Shown here one piece after another: positions 1-9,113 of a DNA stretch of 64,000 bases; position 1 is the first letter of the stretch; every line of letters begins with the position of its first letter. The notes beneath the pieces are model-generated. The model was given only the letters and a program-made list of their open reading frames with translations. It ran no database searches and was not told where the DNA came from. The position numbers and the translations under genes were made by a program. Source of the stretch: Chromatiales bacterium (lineage in GTDB: Bacteria; Pseudomonadota; Gammaproteobacteria; UBA6429; Thiohalophilaceae); contig JALVOC010000019.1 of assembly GCA_027032075.1 (NCBI GenBank), positions 1 to 64,000 on the forward strand, written 5' to 3'.

Positions 1-1
1 T

Positions 2-127
2 GCTGCTTGCGGCATTGCGCTATCTACTGTGGCAAAGACTAAAATTATGCTGTTGCTATTTATTGGGCCTATTATTGCCATAGTTCACCTTTTGTATTTA
101 TCAAAAAAATATACCCAAACATCCTAA
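2..127 (+). CDS. C-terminal end of an unidentified membrane protein (partial, left edge)
   Basis: An open frame enters from the left edge and stops at TAA 125-127. It encodes about 41 residues with one clear hydrophobic segment (MLLLFIGPIIAIVHLLYL) and a short polar tail. The stop lies right at the start of IS110-like noncoding sequence, so the reading frame may have been cut short by that insertion. The family is not recognisable from this fragment, and it could be chance coding. Confidence 0.25.
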   Translation, partial: AACGIALSTVAKTKIMLLLFIGPIIAIVHLLYLSKKYTQTS

Positions 128-305
128 CAAGCGACAGTGATTCCATGTCAAGCCCCTAGGCATATTTTTCATCCCGTTTTTTTCAATCTCTCACCATCGC
201 ATTCAGGATAACGATTATCTTTCTGATGTAGGCAGTGAGCGCAACTTTCTTGTGCTTATCCTGCGCTACCAGGTGATGATGACTTACTTTCTGATTTTCG
301 TCCAT
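128..305 (-). mobile_element. 3' remnant of an IS110-family element
   Basis: On the minus strand the frame ending at 183 reads KVALTAYIRKIIVILNAMVRD. This matches, from memory, the very conserved C-terminus of IS110-family DEDD transposases (KVALTAxxRKxxxILNAM). The homology begins near position 290 with HHLVAQDKHK. The rest of the transposase is absent: the upstream side is replaced by IS256-type sequence on the other strand. The bases 128-182 downstream of the stop probably belong to the IS end. This is non-functional debris. Confidence 0.6.
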
Positions 306-409
306 TTTCAAAGGATACCGTAAAATATTTTTCGCACATTTTGAAGAGGTGGCCCCGGTCTGATAAAACTGTAATCGCGAAAAAACAGACCAGACCGAAG
401 AGGACCACC

Positions 410-772
410 ATGAAAAACGATACCACAAAACCATTGAACAAAGTTATCAGAATCGATGAAAGTGAGATCCGGGGGCACCTGGATGAGATGGTCAGGGGCA
501 CGGTGGAAAAGACGCTCAATGCACTGTTGGATGCGGAGGCAGACGAGATGTACAAGGCCCAGCGTTATGAGCGTTCCCCTGACCGTGTTGATACACGTGC
601 CGGCAGCTATACTCGCAAACTGCAGACCAAGGCCGGTGAGATTGAGGTCAACATGCCCAAATTGAGAAAGCAGACTTTCGATATTCGTATTGCCATTTTG
701 GTATCTCATTTCCTTTGGGTGATATTATCACACATGGTCAGAGGTCAAATAGGCGATGCCACTACAGCTTGA
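410..772 (+). pseudogene. Truncated IS256-family (Mutator) transposase
   Basis: The frame starting at ATG 410, preceded by an AGGA Shine-Dalgarno at 401-404, encodes an N-terminal Mutator-type transposase. Landmarks are a helical segment ending in NALLDAEADEM, then YERSPDRVDTRAGSY and TKAGEIEVNMPKLR. Family members continue for about 300 more residues with a DDE catalytic core. Here the similarity ends near residue 91 (about position 685), and the remaining 29 codons to the stop are unrelated. No DDE residues are left, so the protein cannot transpose. The IS left end probably lies close to 340, where it abuts the IS110 remnant. Confidence 0.75.
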
Positions 773-928
773 GTCGGTGTGGCTGATAGGAGATGTTGGT
801 GTGAACTCGATCGATGCGGTTCGCAGGCTCACCGCATCCTACATACTACGGCTTGAACCGGTGTGGCTGGCAGGAGATGTTGGTATGAACGCGATCGATG
901 CGGTTTGCGGGCTCACTGCATCCTACAG
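761..928. repeat. Two tandem copies of an 84-bp palindrome-bearing repeat
   Basis: Copy 1 is 761-844 and copy 2 is 845-928. They match at 73 of 84 positions and most differences are transitions. Each copy holds a short hairpin: GATGCGGT (813-820) pairs with ACCGCATC (831-838), and in copy 2 GATGCGGT (897-904) pairs with ACTGCATC (915-922), where the one change leaves a G-U pair. Each copy ends in CCTAC. This resembles the dispersed GTAGGATGCGG-type palindromes of proteobacterial genomes, here in a longer unit next to IS debris. Confidence 0.7.
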
Positions 929-1007
929 ATAAACTGCATATCAACCTGTTGAGGTTTTTAAAGGCTTTGCAAGGTGCGCGGGAAACATGATGTTGCGCTT
1001 TTAGCCG

Positions 1008-2369
1008 TCAGGGATTTGCTGTTTTGTTCAGCATGGCTTTTATTGCCACGATGATGAAAAGCAAGCCGCCGATAATGGCGATCAGGCCGCCGAGTCCCAT
1101 CATTGCCATGCCGAGTATTTCGGGAAGTTTATCCAGGCCCTGGGCGGCGCCGGCTGTTTTGCGTTGTACACCGTAACCACCTGACCAGGCGAGACCCAGG
1201 ATGTGCATCAACTGGCCGCCTCCATAAATATAGGGTTGCAGATGGGCGAGACGGGATGATGGCGCGCTGTAGCCAAGTCTGGGTAACAGGTAGTAGGTCA
1301 CTCCCATAAAGGCGAGGGTGACGCCGACAATCGAGCCATGGTAGTGGGCCGGGATAACTACATTCACGCCCTCGATTAACAAGGCAAGAATTCCGCCAAC
1401 CGAAAAGAGCAGCAAGGAACTGATGAGGGAGGCGCGTAATGGCCGTTGCGCAGCTGTGGCTTTGTTGCGGGTGAAGAGTCCGGCGAAGAGTACAATGCTG
1501 ATGGGAATGGCAGCCAGTCCGCCTCCATACTGCATCAACCGGGTAAATGCGATGCGTTGTTCCACGCTGTCGATAGCCGAGGTGAGATAAAAATAGGGTG
1601 TCACCACAATGGGCAAGACGCCCAATAGCAGCAGCAGGAAAACGATGCGGGGTTGCAGGTAGACATTTGCCCGACTCGCACTGGCAAGGCACAACCAGCA
1701 TATCAGCATCAGCTGGGTATGGGTGAATTGCAGGATGTGTCCGCTTCCCCAGAACAGATATTCAAAATAGGCATGCGCATCGAAATCGCGTGAAAGATTA
1801 AGCCAGGTCCAGAGAAAGGCGACCATGGTGGCCAGGGCGGCGATAGCGGCGCTGTAACTGCCGAAGTGGAGCACGCTGCGGCTGTCCGTGGTTTGGGTAA
1901 AAGGCAGCGGAATGATGAGGGTGCGAATGATCAGCAGGGTGAATCCGATCCCGATGAGGCCGAGGGCGATATAAAAAACCGGGTGTTGCAGAACCGGGAT
2001 GTAGTTGTTCATTAACGGCTTGCCGATACCAACAAACGGAAGAATCGCCATGGTTATCGTGCCGATCGCGCAGAGGGCGGCAGCAGTTTTGTTCAGCCAT
2101 GCAAGTTGTGGTTTGCTGGTGAGGCTCCAGAGGATGCCGGCAAAGGCAAGAAACCAGATGAACACAGACATGTCGACATGCACCACCAGGGCGGTATGGA
2201 AAAAATCCACCCAGGGGATGATCTCCTGAATAAACGGGGTGCGGGACAGGACCAGAAGAATTGAAAACAAGCCGGCAATGATCAACGCCGCCAGGCCGAG
2301 GATGAGCCAAAGCACGGCAAATTGTTTGGGATTGCCTTCGTCGATGCTGAGAGAATAATTGTAAGACAT
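1008..2369 (-). CDS. Heme-copper-oxidase subunit I-like membrane protein lacking the CuB histidine pair
   Basis: A 453-residue protein with about 12 hydrophobic segments resembling cbb3/NO-reductase-type subunit I. Candidate heme ligands are His58/His64 in the second segment (FFHTALVVHVDM), His211 in WGSGHILQF, and His342/His344 in PAHYHG. In canonical oxidases and NO reductases an adjacent His-His pair in the seventh helix binds CuB/FeB. Here there is no histidine at all between residues 217 and 342. The protein is therefore unlikely to be an ordinary oxygen reductase; it could be an NO-related enzyme with an altered metal site or an electron-transfer/sensor relative. No subunit II or cytochrome c gene is adjacent. 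It is divergent from ccoI, separated by about 470 bp. The start fits a GGAT site about 9 bases upstream. Confidence 0.7.
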   Translation of the reverse strand: MSYNYSLSIDEGNPKQFAVLWLILGLAALIIAGLFSILLVLSRTPFIQEIIPWVDFFHTALVVHVDMSVFIWFLAFAGILWSLTSKPQLAWLNKTAAALCAIGTITMAILPFVGIGKPLMNNYIPVLQHPVFYIALGLIGIGFTLLIIRTLIIPLPFTQTTDSRSVLHFGSYSAAIAALATMVAFLWTWLNLSRDFDAHAYFEYLFWGSGHILQFTHTQLMLICWLCLASASRANVYLQPRIVFLLLLLGVLPIVVTPYFYLTSAIDSVEQRIAFTRLMQYGGGLAAIPISIVLFAGLFTRNKATAAQRPLRASLISSLLLFSVGGILALLIEGVNVVIPAHYHGSIVGVTLAFMGVTYYLLPRLGYSAPSSRLAHLQPYIYGGGQLMHILGLAWSGGYGVQRKTAGAAQGLDKLPEILGMAMMGLGGLIAIIGGLLFIIVAIKAMLNKTANP

Positions 2370-2570
2370 GCTGCTTTATCCGTTTTTATAAACAAACACT
2401 CGTGCGGAAGAAGGAGTAACGCTTGTTATTCGCCCGCACATTACGGGAATAACCCTGTCGAAATGAACGCCATTATGTCGCACAGTTATTTGCATCTTGT
2501 TTTATATTAAAAGAATGGTCCAGAAGTATAATGCAGCGTTTATAGGAATGCGATATGACATTTGCCATTG

Positions 2571-2729
2571 ATGGTGTCAGCTACGATTGCCGTTGCAGCG
2601 TTTGCCGGGGGGGCTCAGGAAGATCAACTTTCTCCTTTCGTGCTGTACTATAATTCGTCTCCTGCCGGGAGGGTGCCGGATCATTTTTATTTGCGGTATC
2701 CGGCCCGCCGGTATTCACTTACAGTTTAA
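2571..2729 (+). CDS. Possible small exported protein upstream of ccoI
   Basis: A 52-codon frame starts at ATG 2571 and stops at TAA 2727-2729. The N-terminus (MVSATIAVAAFAGGAQ) is hydrophobic and ends in a possible signal-peptidase site; the rest is rich in Tyr, Arg and Pro. No good Shine-Dalgarno is visible and no family is recognised. It is not FixH/CcoH, the gene often found before ccoI. It lies 25 bases downstream of a TATAAT at 2527-2532. The remainder of 2370-2838 shows no other convincing gene. It could be non-coding leader sequence. Confidence 0.25.
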   Translation: MVSATIAVAAFAGGAQEDQLSPFVLYYNSSPAGRVPDHFYLRYPARRYSLTV

Positions 2730-2838
2730 TCGGTTATTTGCCGGGTTTAAGCGCGTCCCCGGCAATGAAATATACCGCAACGCATGCCGCAGGCGTACCT
2801 GACCGCAGGAACCGAAATGGCATGGCGCCAGCAGCAAG

Positions 2839-5310
2839 ATGAGCGAAGAATCAACACATTGTTTTCACTGTTCCCTGCCCGTTCCCCCCGGCAGCCATTA
2901 CTTCGTTGAAATCGATGGCGAAGCGAGGCAGATGTGTTGCCCGGGTTGTCAGGCGGTGGCAAAGGCTATCGTCGACGGTGGTTTGGGTGATTACTACCGG
3001 CATCGCACGGCCTCGGCGATAACGCCACAGAACCTGGTTCCACAAGAGCTTCAGGATCTGGCGATCTATGATCAGCCGGAGGTGCAGCGCAGTTTTATCA
3101 GGGACAATCCGGACGAAAAGGCGCAGATCAAACAGGCTTCCCTTATTCTTGAGGGGATCGTGTGCGCGGCCTGCGTCTGGCTGAACGAGCGGCATGTCAA
3201 TTCCTTGCCGGGTGTGTTGGAGTTTCGCGTCAACTACTCCACCCACCGTGCCAGTGTAAAGTGGGATGAGGCACAAATTCATCTGAGCGATATTCTCAAG
3301 GCGATCGCCGCTATCGGTTATATCGCCCATCCTTTCGATCCCGGCAGGCAGGAACAAATCTACAAAAAAGAACGGGCACAGGCGTTAAAACGGCTGGCGG
3401 TGGCAGGCCTGGGGGCGATGCAGGTGATGATGCTCGCGGTTGCGCTCTATGCGGGTGACTCGCAGGGGATGGAGCCGCGGTTGCAGACTTTTTTGCGCTG
3501 GGTGAGTCTGCTCATTGCCACGCCGGTGGTGCTCTATTCCGCCCGGCCTTTTTTTACCGGCGCCTTCCGGGATCTCAAACGTTACCGCCTGGGTATGGAC
3601 GTGCCGGTGGCGATTGCCATCGGTGCGGCCTACCTGGCAAGTACCTGGGCCACCCTCAGCCAGGGTGGCCAGATCTATTTTGATTCGGTCACCATGTTTA
3701 CCTTTTTCCTGCTCAGCGGGCGTTTTCTGGAAATGGGCGCACGGCACCGTGCCGGCCAGGCGGCCGAAGAGCTGGTGAAATTGTTACCGGCGATGGCGAC
3801 CCGTGTTACCGACAGTGGTGATGAGGTGGTCGCCGTCGCCCGGCTCGTGCCGGGTGATCGGGTGCGGATCAGGCCGGGCGAAAGCATTCCCGCCGACGGG
3901 CGGGTGGTGGAGGGGCGCAGCAGTGTGGACGAGTCGTTGCTCACCGGTGAAAGCCTGCCCCAGCCCCGTTATCGTGGTGAGAAGGTCATCGGCGGCACCG
4001 TGAATGTCGAAAGCCCGCTGGTGATCGAGGTGGAAAAAGTGGGGGAGGACACCACCCTTGCGGCCATCCAGCGCCTGTTGCATCAGGCGCAATCGGAAAA
4101 ACCGCGTCTTGCCAGTCTGGCCGACAGAGTCGCGGGGGTGTTCGTCGGTGTGATCCTGTTGCTGGCCCTGGCGGGCGGTATCTGGTGGTGGCAGCACGAT
4201 CCCGATCGCGCTTTCTGGGTGGTGCTCTCCATGCTGGTGGTGACCTGTCCCTGTGCCCTGTCCCTGGCCACGCCGGCCGCATTGACCGCCGCCACCGGCA
4301 GCCTGACCCGGTTGGGGGTACTGACGACACGGGGGCATGCGCTGGAAGTGCTGGCGCGGGCAACGCACATGGTTTTCGACAAGACAGGGACGCTGACCCA
4401 TGGCCGCCTGCAACTCCAGCGGATCGAGGTGCGTGGCAATCTGGATGAGTCGGCCTGTTGCCGCATTGCCGCCGCACTGGAAGCCTCGTCCGAACACCCT
4501 GTTGCGCAAGCCTTGTTGCGTGAGGTGGAAAATCCGCCCTCCGCCAGCAATGTGCTGGCTCTCCCCGGGCAGGGCATTGAAGCGGTGGTGGAGGGGGTGC
4601 GTTACCGTATCGGTCAGCCTGGTTATGTTCTGGAATTGTCAAACGGCGATGTTTTCACCCTTGATGAGGGTGGACAGACCCAGGTGGCGCTGGGCAGCGA
4701 TGCCGGTCTGCTGGCCATCTTTTATTTCAGTGACGGTTTACGGCCTGGGGCAAAAGAGGCGGTTGTCCGGCTCGGGCAACTGGGGCTGACACCACTGCTC
4801 TACAGTGGCGACAGCCAGGCAGTGGTGGATGAGGTGGCGGATGCATTGGGCATCGGGGAGCGGCATGCGCGCATGCGTCCGCAGGAGAAGCTCGAGGCGT
4901 TAAAAGCATTACAGGAGAAGGGTGCCGTGGTTGCGATGGTGGGGGATGGCGTCAATGATGCCCCTGTGCTGGCTGGCGCCCAGGTCTCCCTGGCGATGGG
5001 CAGCGGTACCCAACTGGCACAGGCCAGTGCCGACATGGTGCTGTTATCGGAACATTTGCCCCACCTGGCCAAAGCGGTGGAAATGGCCCGCGCCACCCTC
5101 TCGGTGATCCGGCAAAACCTCGCCTGGGCGGTGATCTACAATCTGGTGGCCTTGCCCCTCGCGGCGACGGGATATGTCGCCCCGTGGATGGCGGCGATTG
5201 GCATGTCGGCGAGTTCACTCATGGTGGTATTGAATGCGTTACGGTTGAATAAACAGTATACTCGGCAGACCGTAAGCAAGGATTTGAAAAAATCACCTGA
5301 AGCCCGATGA
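2839..5310 (+). CDS. ccoI: Cu(+)-exporting P1B-type ATPase for cbb3 oxidase assembly (CcoI/FixI)
   Basis: 823 residues. It pumps copper across the inner membrane for cbb3-type oxidase maturation. The N-terminus carries a zinc-ribbon-like cysteine set (HCFHC, then CCPGC), followed by a heavy-metal domain with the metal-binding motif GIVCAAC at about residues 111-117. The membrane metal-site motif TCPCALS is at about 468-474, the phosphorylation motif DKTGT at about 514, the actuator motif LTGES at about 370, and the hinge GDGVNDAP at about 705. The cysteine-rich N-terminal extension and the following ccoS distinguish CcoI from housekeeping CopA. It overlaps ccoS by 4 bases (ATGA), implying translational coupling. 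The structural genes ccoNOQP are outside the window. Confidence 0.93.
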   Translation: MSEESTHCFHCSLPVPPGSHYFVEIDGEARQMCCPGCQAVAKAIVDGGLGDYYRHRTASAITPQNLVPQELQDLAIYDQPEVQRSFIRDNPDEKAQIKQASLILEGIVCAACVWLNERHVNSLPGVLEFRVNYSTHRASVKWDEAQIHLSDILKAIAAIGYIAHPFDPGRQEQIYKKERAQALKRLAVAGLGAMQVMMLAVALYAGDSQGMEPRLQTFLRWVSLLIATPVVLYSARPFFTGAFRDLKRYRLGMDVPVAIAIGAAYLASTWATLSQGGQIYFDSVTMFTFFLLSGRFLEMGARHRAGQAAEELVKLLPAMATRVTDSGDEVVAVARLVPGDRVRIRPGESIPADGRVVEGRSSVDESLLTGESLPQPRYRGEKVIGGTVNVESPLVIEVEKVGEDTTLAAIQRLLHQAQSEKPRLASLADRVAGVFVGVILLLALAGGIWWWQHDPDRAFWVVLSMLVVTCPCALSLATPAALTAATGSLTRLGVLTTRGHALEVLARATHMVFDKTGTLTHGRLQLQRIEVRGNLDESACCRIAAALEASSEHPVAQALLREVENPPSASNVLALPGQGIEAVVEGVRYRIGQPGYVLELSNGDVFTLDEGGQTQVALGSDAGLLAIFYFSDGLRPGAKEAVVRLGQLGLTPLLYSGDSQAVVDEVADALGIGERHARMRPQEKLEALKALQEKGAVVAMVGDGVNDAPVLAGAQVSLAMGSGTQLAQASADMVLLSEHLPHLAKAVEMARATLSVIRQNLAWAVIYNLVALPLAATGYVAPWMAAIGMSASSLMVVLNALRLNKQYTRQTVSKDLKKSPEAR

Positions 5311-5504
5311 GTATCCTCTATTTATTGATCCCGCTCGGCGTGGTGCTGCTGGGAATCGCCATCTGGGCTTTTCTCTGGGCAGTTCGCAGCGGCCAGTTCG
5401 ACGACATGGAAGGGCCGGCCCACCGCATCCTCATGGACGATGACAGCGATCCCCTCATCCCGCATCAGCGCAAATCCCCCGTGCACAAGGATCCGGCTCC
5501 ATAA
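5307..5504 (+). CDS. ccoS: cbb3-type cytochrome oxidase assembly protein CcoS
   Basis: A 65-residue protein with one N-terminal membrane helix ([21 protein letters not shown]) followed by the family signature [22 protein letters not shown]. CcoS is required for heme/copper cofactor insertion into cbb3 oxidase. The length is normal for the family. The start codon overlaps the ccoI stop (ATGA). A strong terminator follows at 5583, so ccoS is the last gene of this operon. Confidence 0.95.
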   Translation: MSILYLLIPLGVVLLGIAIWAFLWAVRSGQFDDMEGPAHRILMDDDSDPLIPHQRKSPVHKDPAP

Positions 5505-5582
5505 ATGTAAGCAAAATGGAAGTCCGGGAGCGACTATCCGGGCACCGGCGCCCTGGATAAAAAAGCCAAAAATTCATTAAAG

Positions 5583-5608
5583 AAGCGGCCTTTGTGGCCG
5601 CTTTTTTA
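5583..5608 (+). terminator. Rho-independent terminator after ccoI-ccoS
   Basis: Perfect 8-bp stem AAGCGGCC (5583-5590) / GGCCGCTT (5596-5603) with loop TTTGT, followed by a T tract. It separates the cco genes from the VWA operon. Confidence 0.85.
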
Positions 5609-5725
5609 TGCAAGATCGCCGGAAATCTGGTGGTCAGGACGTTCATCCCCGGAGAAGAGGGGATAGCGAAAATATATTTATTTCATGGGTATTCGGCTGA
5701 GTGCAAGCGGCTGACAGGGAAAGTG

Positions 5726-7477
5726 ATGACGATAAAAACCCTATTGATGATGGTATTGTTATGCCAGGTTTTTTCTGTCCTTGCGGGGCAGCCGGTGCCC
5801 GATATCCGTGTGGCCATCGATGTTTCCGGCAGCATGAAAAAAAACGATCCTCATCATCTGCGCACCCCCGCCCTGAAATTACTGGTGGGACTGATGCCGG
5901 AGGGGATGTATTCCGGTGTCTGGACCTTTGGCCAGTACGTCAACATGCAGGTGAAATACGGCAAGGTGGATGATGCCTGGAAAAGGCGGGCGCGCAAGGA
6001 GGCCGGGAAGATCCACTCACTGGGCCGTTATACCAACATCGAAGAGGCGATCCAGCGGGCGAGCTTCAACTGGAAAAAAGCGGACCCGCGTTTTAACCGC
6101 AACCTGATCCTGCTGACGGATGGCATGGTTGATATTTCGCGTGATGCCGATGTGAACCAGGCCTCGCGCAGACGCATCCTGGAGTACTGGTTACCACGTT
6201 TGAAAAAAGCAAAGGTGCGGGTACATACGGTCGCGCTCTCAGATGGTGTGGATCGGGCGCTGCTGAACCGGATTTCCTCCTACACGGGCGGTTGGTACGA
6301 GCAGGTTGACAATGCCGAACAATTGCAACGAGTGTTTTTGCGTTTGTTCGAAAAGTCCGCCCCGCAGGACACTTTGCCGATCAAAGGGAATCGTTTCCGG
6401 GTGGATAAAAATGTGCAGGACATGACCCTGCTGGTGTTTCACAAGCCCGGGGCGGCGGCGGTAAAAATCCGCACTCCCTCGGGAAAGCAATGGAGCGCAC
6501 AACAAGCGCCCGGCAAGGTCAGCTGGTTTGAGGAAGACAGCTACGATTTGATCACCGTCAAACGTCCCGAGGCAGGGGAGTGGGTGCTGGAAAGCAAGAG
6601 TGATCCGGATAACCGTGTGATGGTGGTGACCAATCTGAGTCTCAAGGTGGATCCGCTCGCCGATCAGATCCTCGCGGATGAAAAGCTGGACGTGACAGCA
6701 CGCCTGATGGAAAAAGGGCGGATACTGCATAAACCCGATTTTCTGAAGCTGGTGCAGTTTACCCTGCTGGATCAGCCGCAAGGTGCCCCGGACGCAGAGT
6801 CATTTACACTGCATGATGACGGGCAGATCCCGGATAAAAAGGCTGCAGACGGCATTTACGGCAAAAGATTGAATGGTGGCCTGGCCGAGGGAATGCACAC
6901 GCTGGTCGTGCGTGCAGACGGAGCGACTTTCCAGCGGGAGTTTCGTCATAGCTATCGTGTGTTCAAGGGTGCTGCCGGGATAAAACTGAAGCGGCAGGCA
7001 GAGGATTTTCTGCTCGAAGTCATCCCCAATGAAAAAGTCATCGATTTGGAAACCTTGCAGCTCGAATTGCAACGGCCGGATGGTGTTGCCACGGAGCTGG
7101 TGCGGCATGACAAGAGCTGGCAGGCATTGTTGCCCGCCACGCTGAAAGGTAAGACAGTCAAGATCAAGCTGTCGGCAAAGCGTAGTAGTGGTGGCAAATC
7201 GATAACACGGGAGTATACGCAAAAATTGATCACCGCCGGGGAGAAAAAGGAACACACGCCAAAGGCAACCGCAGGAGAAGAGCTAAAGACCAGGGCAGAA
7301 ACCGATAAAAAGGATGAAGCCGGCGAAGAACATACAGGTCTGGACTGGACCATGGTTATCTGGCTGGCGATTCTGATTAATTTGATGTTAATCATATTCG
7401 GCATTCTGTTCTGGCTGTATTACAAAAAACGCAAGCAGAAAATCGACGCTGAGGAAGAAGCGGAGATGAAAATATGA
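5726..7477 (+). CDS. Exported, C-terminally membrane-anchored von Willebrand factor A protein
   Basis: 583 residues from ATG 5726, chosen because a Shine-Dalgarno (AGGGAA) precedes it and a signal peptide (TLLMMVLLCQVFSVLAG) follows directly. The longer upstream frame overlaps the ccoS terminator. The VWA domain (about 26-210) has the MIDAS motif DVSGS at 32-36 and the strand LILLTDGM. The middle region is predicted beta-rich and extracytoplasmic. A charged stretch precedes a single membrane helix at about 541-564 and a short basic/acidic cytoplasmic tail. The topology places the metal-binding ligand domain in the periplasm. The stop overlaps the next gene by 4 bases. Ligand and role are unknown; it is not obviously part of a BatA/BatB or MoxR set. 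Confidence 0.8.
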   Translation: MTIKTLLMMVLLCQVFSVLAGQPVPDIRVAIDVSGSMKKNDPHHLRTPALKLLVGLMPEGMYSGVWTFGQYVNMQVKYGKVDDAWKRRARKEAGKIHSLGRYTNIEEAIQRASFNWKKADPRFNRNLILLTDGMVDISRDADVNQASRRRILEYWLPRLKKAKVRVHTVALSDGVDRALLNRISSYTGGWYEQVDNAEQLQRVFLRLFEKSAPQDTLPIKGNRFRVDKNVQDMTLLVFHKPGAAAVKIRTPSGKQWSAQQAPGKVSWFEEDSYDLITVKRPEAGEWVLESKSDPDNRVMVVTNLSLKVDPLADQILADEKLDVTARLMEKGRILHKPDFLKLVQFTLLDQPQGAPDAESFTLHDDGQIPDKKAADGIYGKRLNGGLAEGMHTLVVRADGATFQREFRHSYRVFKGAAGIKLKRQAEDFLLEVIPNEKVIDLETLQLELQRPDGVATELVRHDKSWQALLPATLKGKTVKIKLSAKRSSGGKSITREYTQKLITAGEKKEHTPKATAGEELKTRAETDKKDEAGEEHTGLDWTMVIWLAILINLMLIIFGILFWLYYKKRKQKIDAEEEAEMKI

Positions 7478-8130
7478 GTGAATTCGTAACAAGTGTATTG
7501 TTGATTGGTTCGGAAACGGCCGTGGTGCTGATGTTATTGGCGGGGGTCGTGGTGTTTTTCAACATGCGGCGTCATCGCCAGAACAAAACGCGGGCGATGG
7601 AACTGGTTAACAAGTTGAAAAAAAACGAGCCGGAAAAATGCAACAAGCTGCAATTGCTGCTTATGGAATGTTACGGCCTGGAAGAGGAGGCGGCAAAGGA
7701 AAAAATGGAAGAACTGATGTCCAAGGAAAAGGCACTGTATTCAAAAATCCTGAACATGTACATGGGGCGTGGCCGGGATTCGATCATGGGCCTGGATCAG
7801 GATGTGCTTTCGCTGGTGGAGAGTTATCGTGAACTGTTCGAAGGTGGCGGGGATGGAAATGATGATGATGAAGAGGGGCGGCCGTCTTCGCCATTGATCC
7901 TGCGCAAGGAAAACGCCCTGCTGCGCGAGGCGAAAGCCCAGCTGGAAATGGATCTGGCGGCGGCGATGGAAACCATGGAGAACATGATGGCGGAATATGC
8001 CTCCATGTATGAGGGAGGCAGGAAAGAAGGCGAAAAACGGCTTAAAAACGAAATGTTCAAGCTGCAGCAAAAACTGGAGCGGCGTGTCGATAAAATAGAA
8101 GTTGATGCCGATGAACCGGAATCGGGTTAA
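7474..8130 (+). CDS. Inner-membrane protein with cytoplasmic coiled coil, coupled to the VWA gene
   Basis: 218 residues. One N-terminal membrane helix (about 10-30) is followed by a basic stop-transfer segment (RRHRQNKTR) and a long cytoplasmic part. It contains a helical region, an acidic linker (GDGNDDDEEG at about 127-136) and a predicted coiled coil at about 143-210 rich in Glu, Lys, Met and Leu. No enzymatic motif is visible. The ATGA overlap with the VWA gene argues that the two products act together, perhaps with the coiled coil as the inner-face partner of a periplasmic sensor. No family is recognised. Confidence 0.7.
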   Translation: MSEFVTSVLLIGSETAVVLMLLAGVVVFFNMRRHRQNKTRAMELVNKLKKNEPEKCNKLQLLLMECYGLEEEAAKEKMEELMSKEKALYSKILNMYMGRGRDSIMGLDQDVLSLVESYRELFEGGGDGNDDDEEGRPSSPLILRKENALLREAKAQLEMDLAAAMETMENMMAEYASMYEGGRKEGEKRLKNEMFKLQQKLERRVDKIEVDADEPESG

Positions 8131-8162
8131 AACTGAATCAGTACGGCATGGTTCGCTCGTGC

Positions 8163-9113
8163 TTACAAGCCGCGGCTGATTTCCTGCAATAACTTGTCAG
8201 CCGGGATCATTTCATTTCTTGGATAACTGACCAGGCAGACAACCTGTGGGGGTTGTTTGCCGATGATGAGTTCATACAGGTGGAGCCGGTTTTCCGCGGC
8301 CACGCTCTCCTCCGTCAGTTTTACCCCCATTTTATTCAGTCGCAAAAACTGCTGTTGGAGTTTTACCAGTTCCTCTGGCTCATTCAGGATGCCTGACAAC
8401 GTTTCCAGATAGATGGCCGGGTTTTTCAGGTTTACGGACGGCTTCGCCGTTTGTGGGTCTTCTGCCTGGCGGTAACGCAGTCGTGTCATGTGAATTTCAA
8501 CGTATTCCACAATTCTGGCAAACAGCATTTTTTTCAACGAGTTTCTTGTTGCTTCTTCGCTGGCGCCAGGGGATACCACAAGGTGCTCGGTGAAATTGAC
8601 AATGGTCTGTTTTACGTCACTGAAAAGAATATCGCCGTTGAGATGTTTGCCGAGAATAGTTTTTTCTTCCTTGCGGACAAAAAGAAGGGCAAATGCCTCA
8701 TCCACTTTCTTCGATTGCCCGTTTGAGAAATAGTGTTGCAGTTCACGGCTGCGGCTGAAGATTTTTTTCATCTCCTCCTTATTGACAAAGAGAGCGTTTA
8801 GCAACGGGTTTTTCCCGAAACTCTTCTGGTTTACCGCCACGCTGCCGGGCAGGCTGGCAACGAGTTCTTCCACATGGTGTAAAAGAGCGCGTACCCCATG
8901 CCTGAGTTTGTTTTTATAGTTGCCGAGCCCGCGGAGCCGCACATCGGTGCTGTCGACCACGGTTTCGATGGCCTGGGTCAATGCTGCTTTTTGTTTTTCC
9001 TTGGTGAGGTGGCGTGCATTCCAGGCATTGAACAGCTGGAGAAAATGTGTCCATTGCGAGTGGAACAGATGGCGGAGTGAGGCGGCTTCAGGTGTGCGGC
9101 GGTCGATAGTCAT
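8163..9113 (-). CDS. Conserved-looking protein of unknown function
   Basis: 316 residues, mostly helical and basic, with no signal peptide, membrane segment or recognised catalytic motif. Segments such as VDSTDVRLRGLGNYKNKLRHG and RIVEYVEIHMTRLRYRQAED look like ordinary soluble helices. It converges on the VWA/coiled-coil pair with only 32 bases between stops. The codon use and uninterrupted length support a real gene. A link with the VWA module is possible only by position. Confidence 0.6.
   Translation of the reverse strand: MTIDRRTPEAASLRHLFHSQWTHFLQLFNAWNARHLTKEKQKAALTQAIETVVDSTDVRLRGLGNYKNKLRHGVRALLHHVEELVASLPGSVAVNQKSFGKNPLLNALFVNKEEMKKIFSRSRELQHYFSNGQSKKVDEAFALLFVRKEEKTILGKHLNGDILFSDVKQTIVNFTEHLVVSPGASEEATRNSLKKMLFARIVEYVEIHMTRLRYRQAEDPQTAKPSVNLKNPAIYLETLSGILNEPEELVKLQQQFLRLNKMGVKLTEESVAAENRLHLYELIIGKQPPQVVCLVSYPRNEMIPADKLLQEISRGL

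Noticed and set aside
308-709. Minus-strand frame of 133 codons opposite the transposase fragment
   Set aside because: It is a shadow of the IS256-type coding frame and has no family features.
2497-2532. FNR/Anr-like site (TTGTT-N4-ATTAA) with TATAAT upstream of ccoI
   Set aside because: Both half-sites carry a mismatch and the gap to the -10 box (16 bases) does not fit class II activation, so it was not listed as a feature.
2758-2841. Short frame ending in an ATGA overlap with the ccoI start
   Set aside because: The overlap is suggestive, but the frame has only 23 codons after its ATG, no ribosome site and no recognisable features.
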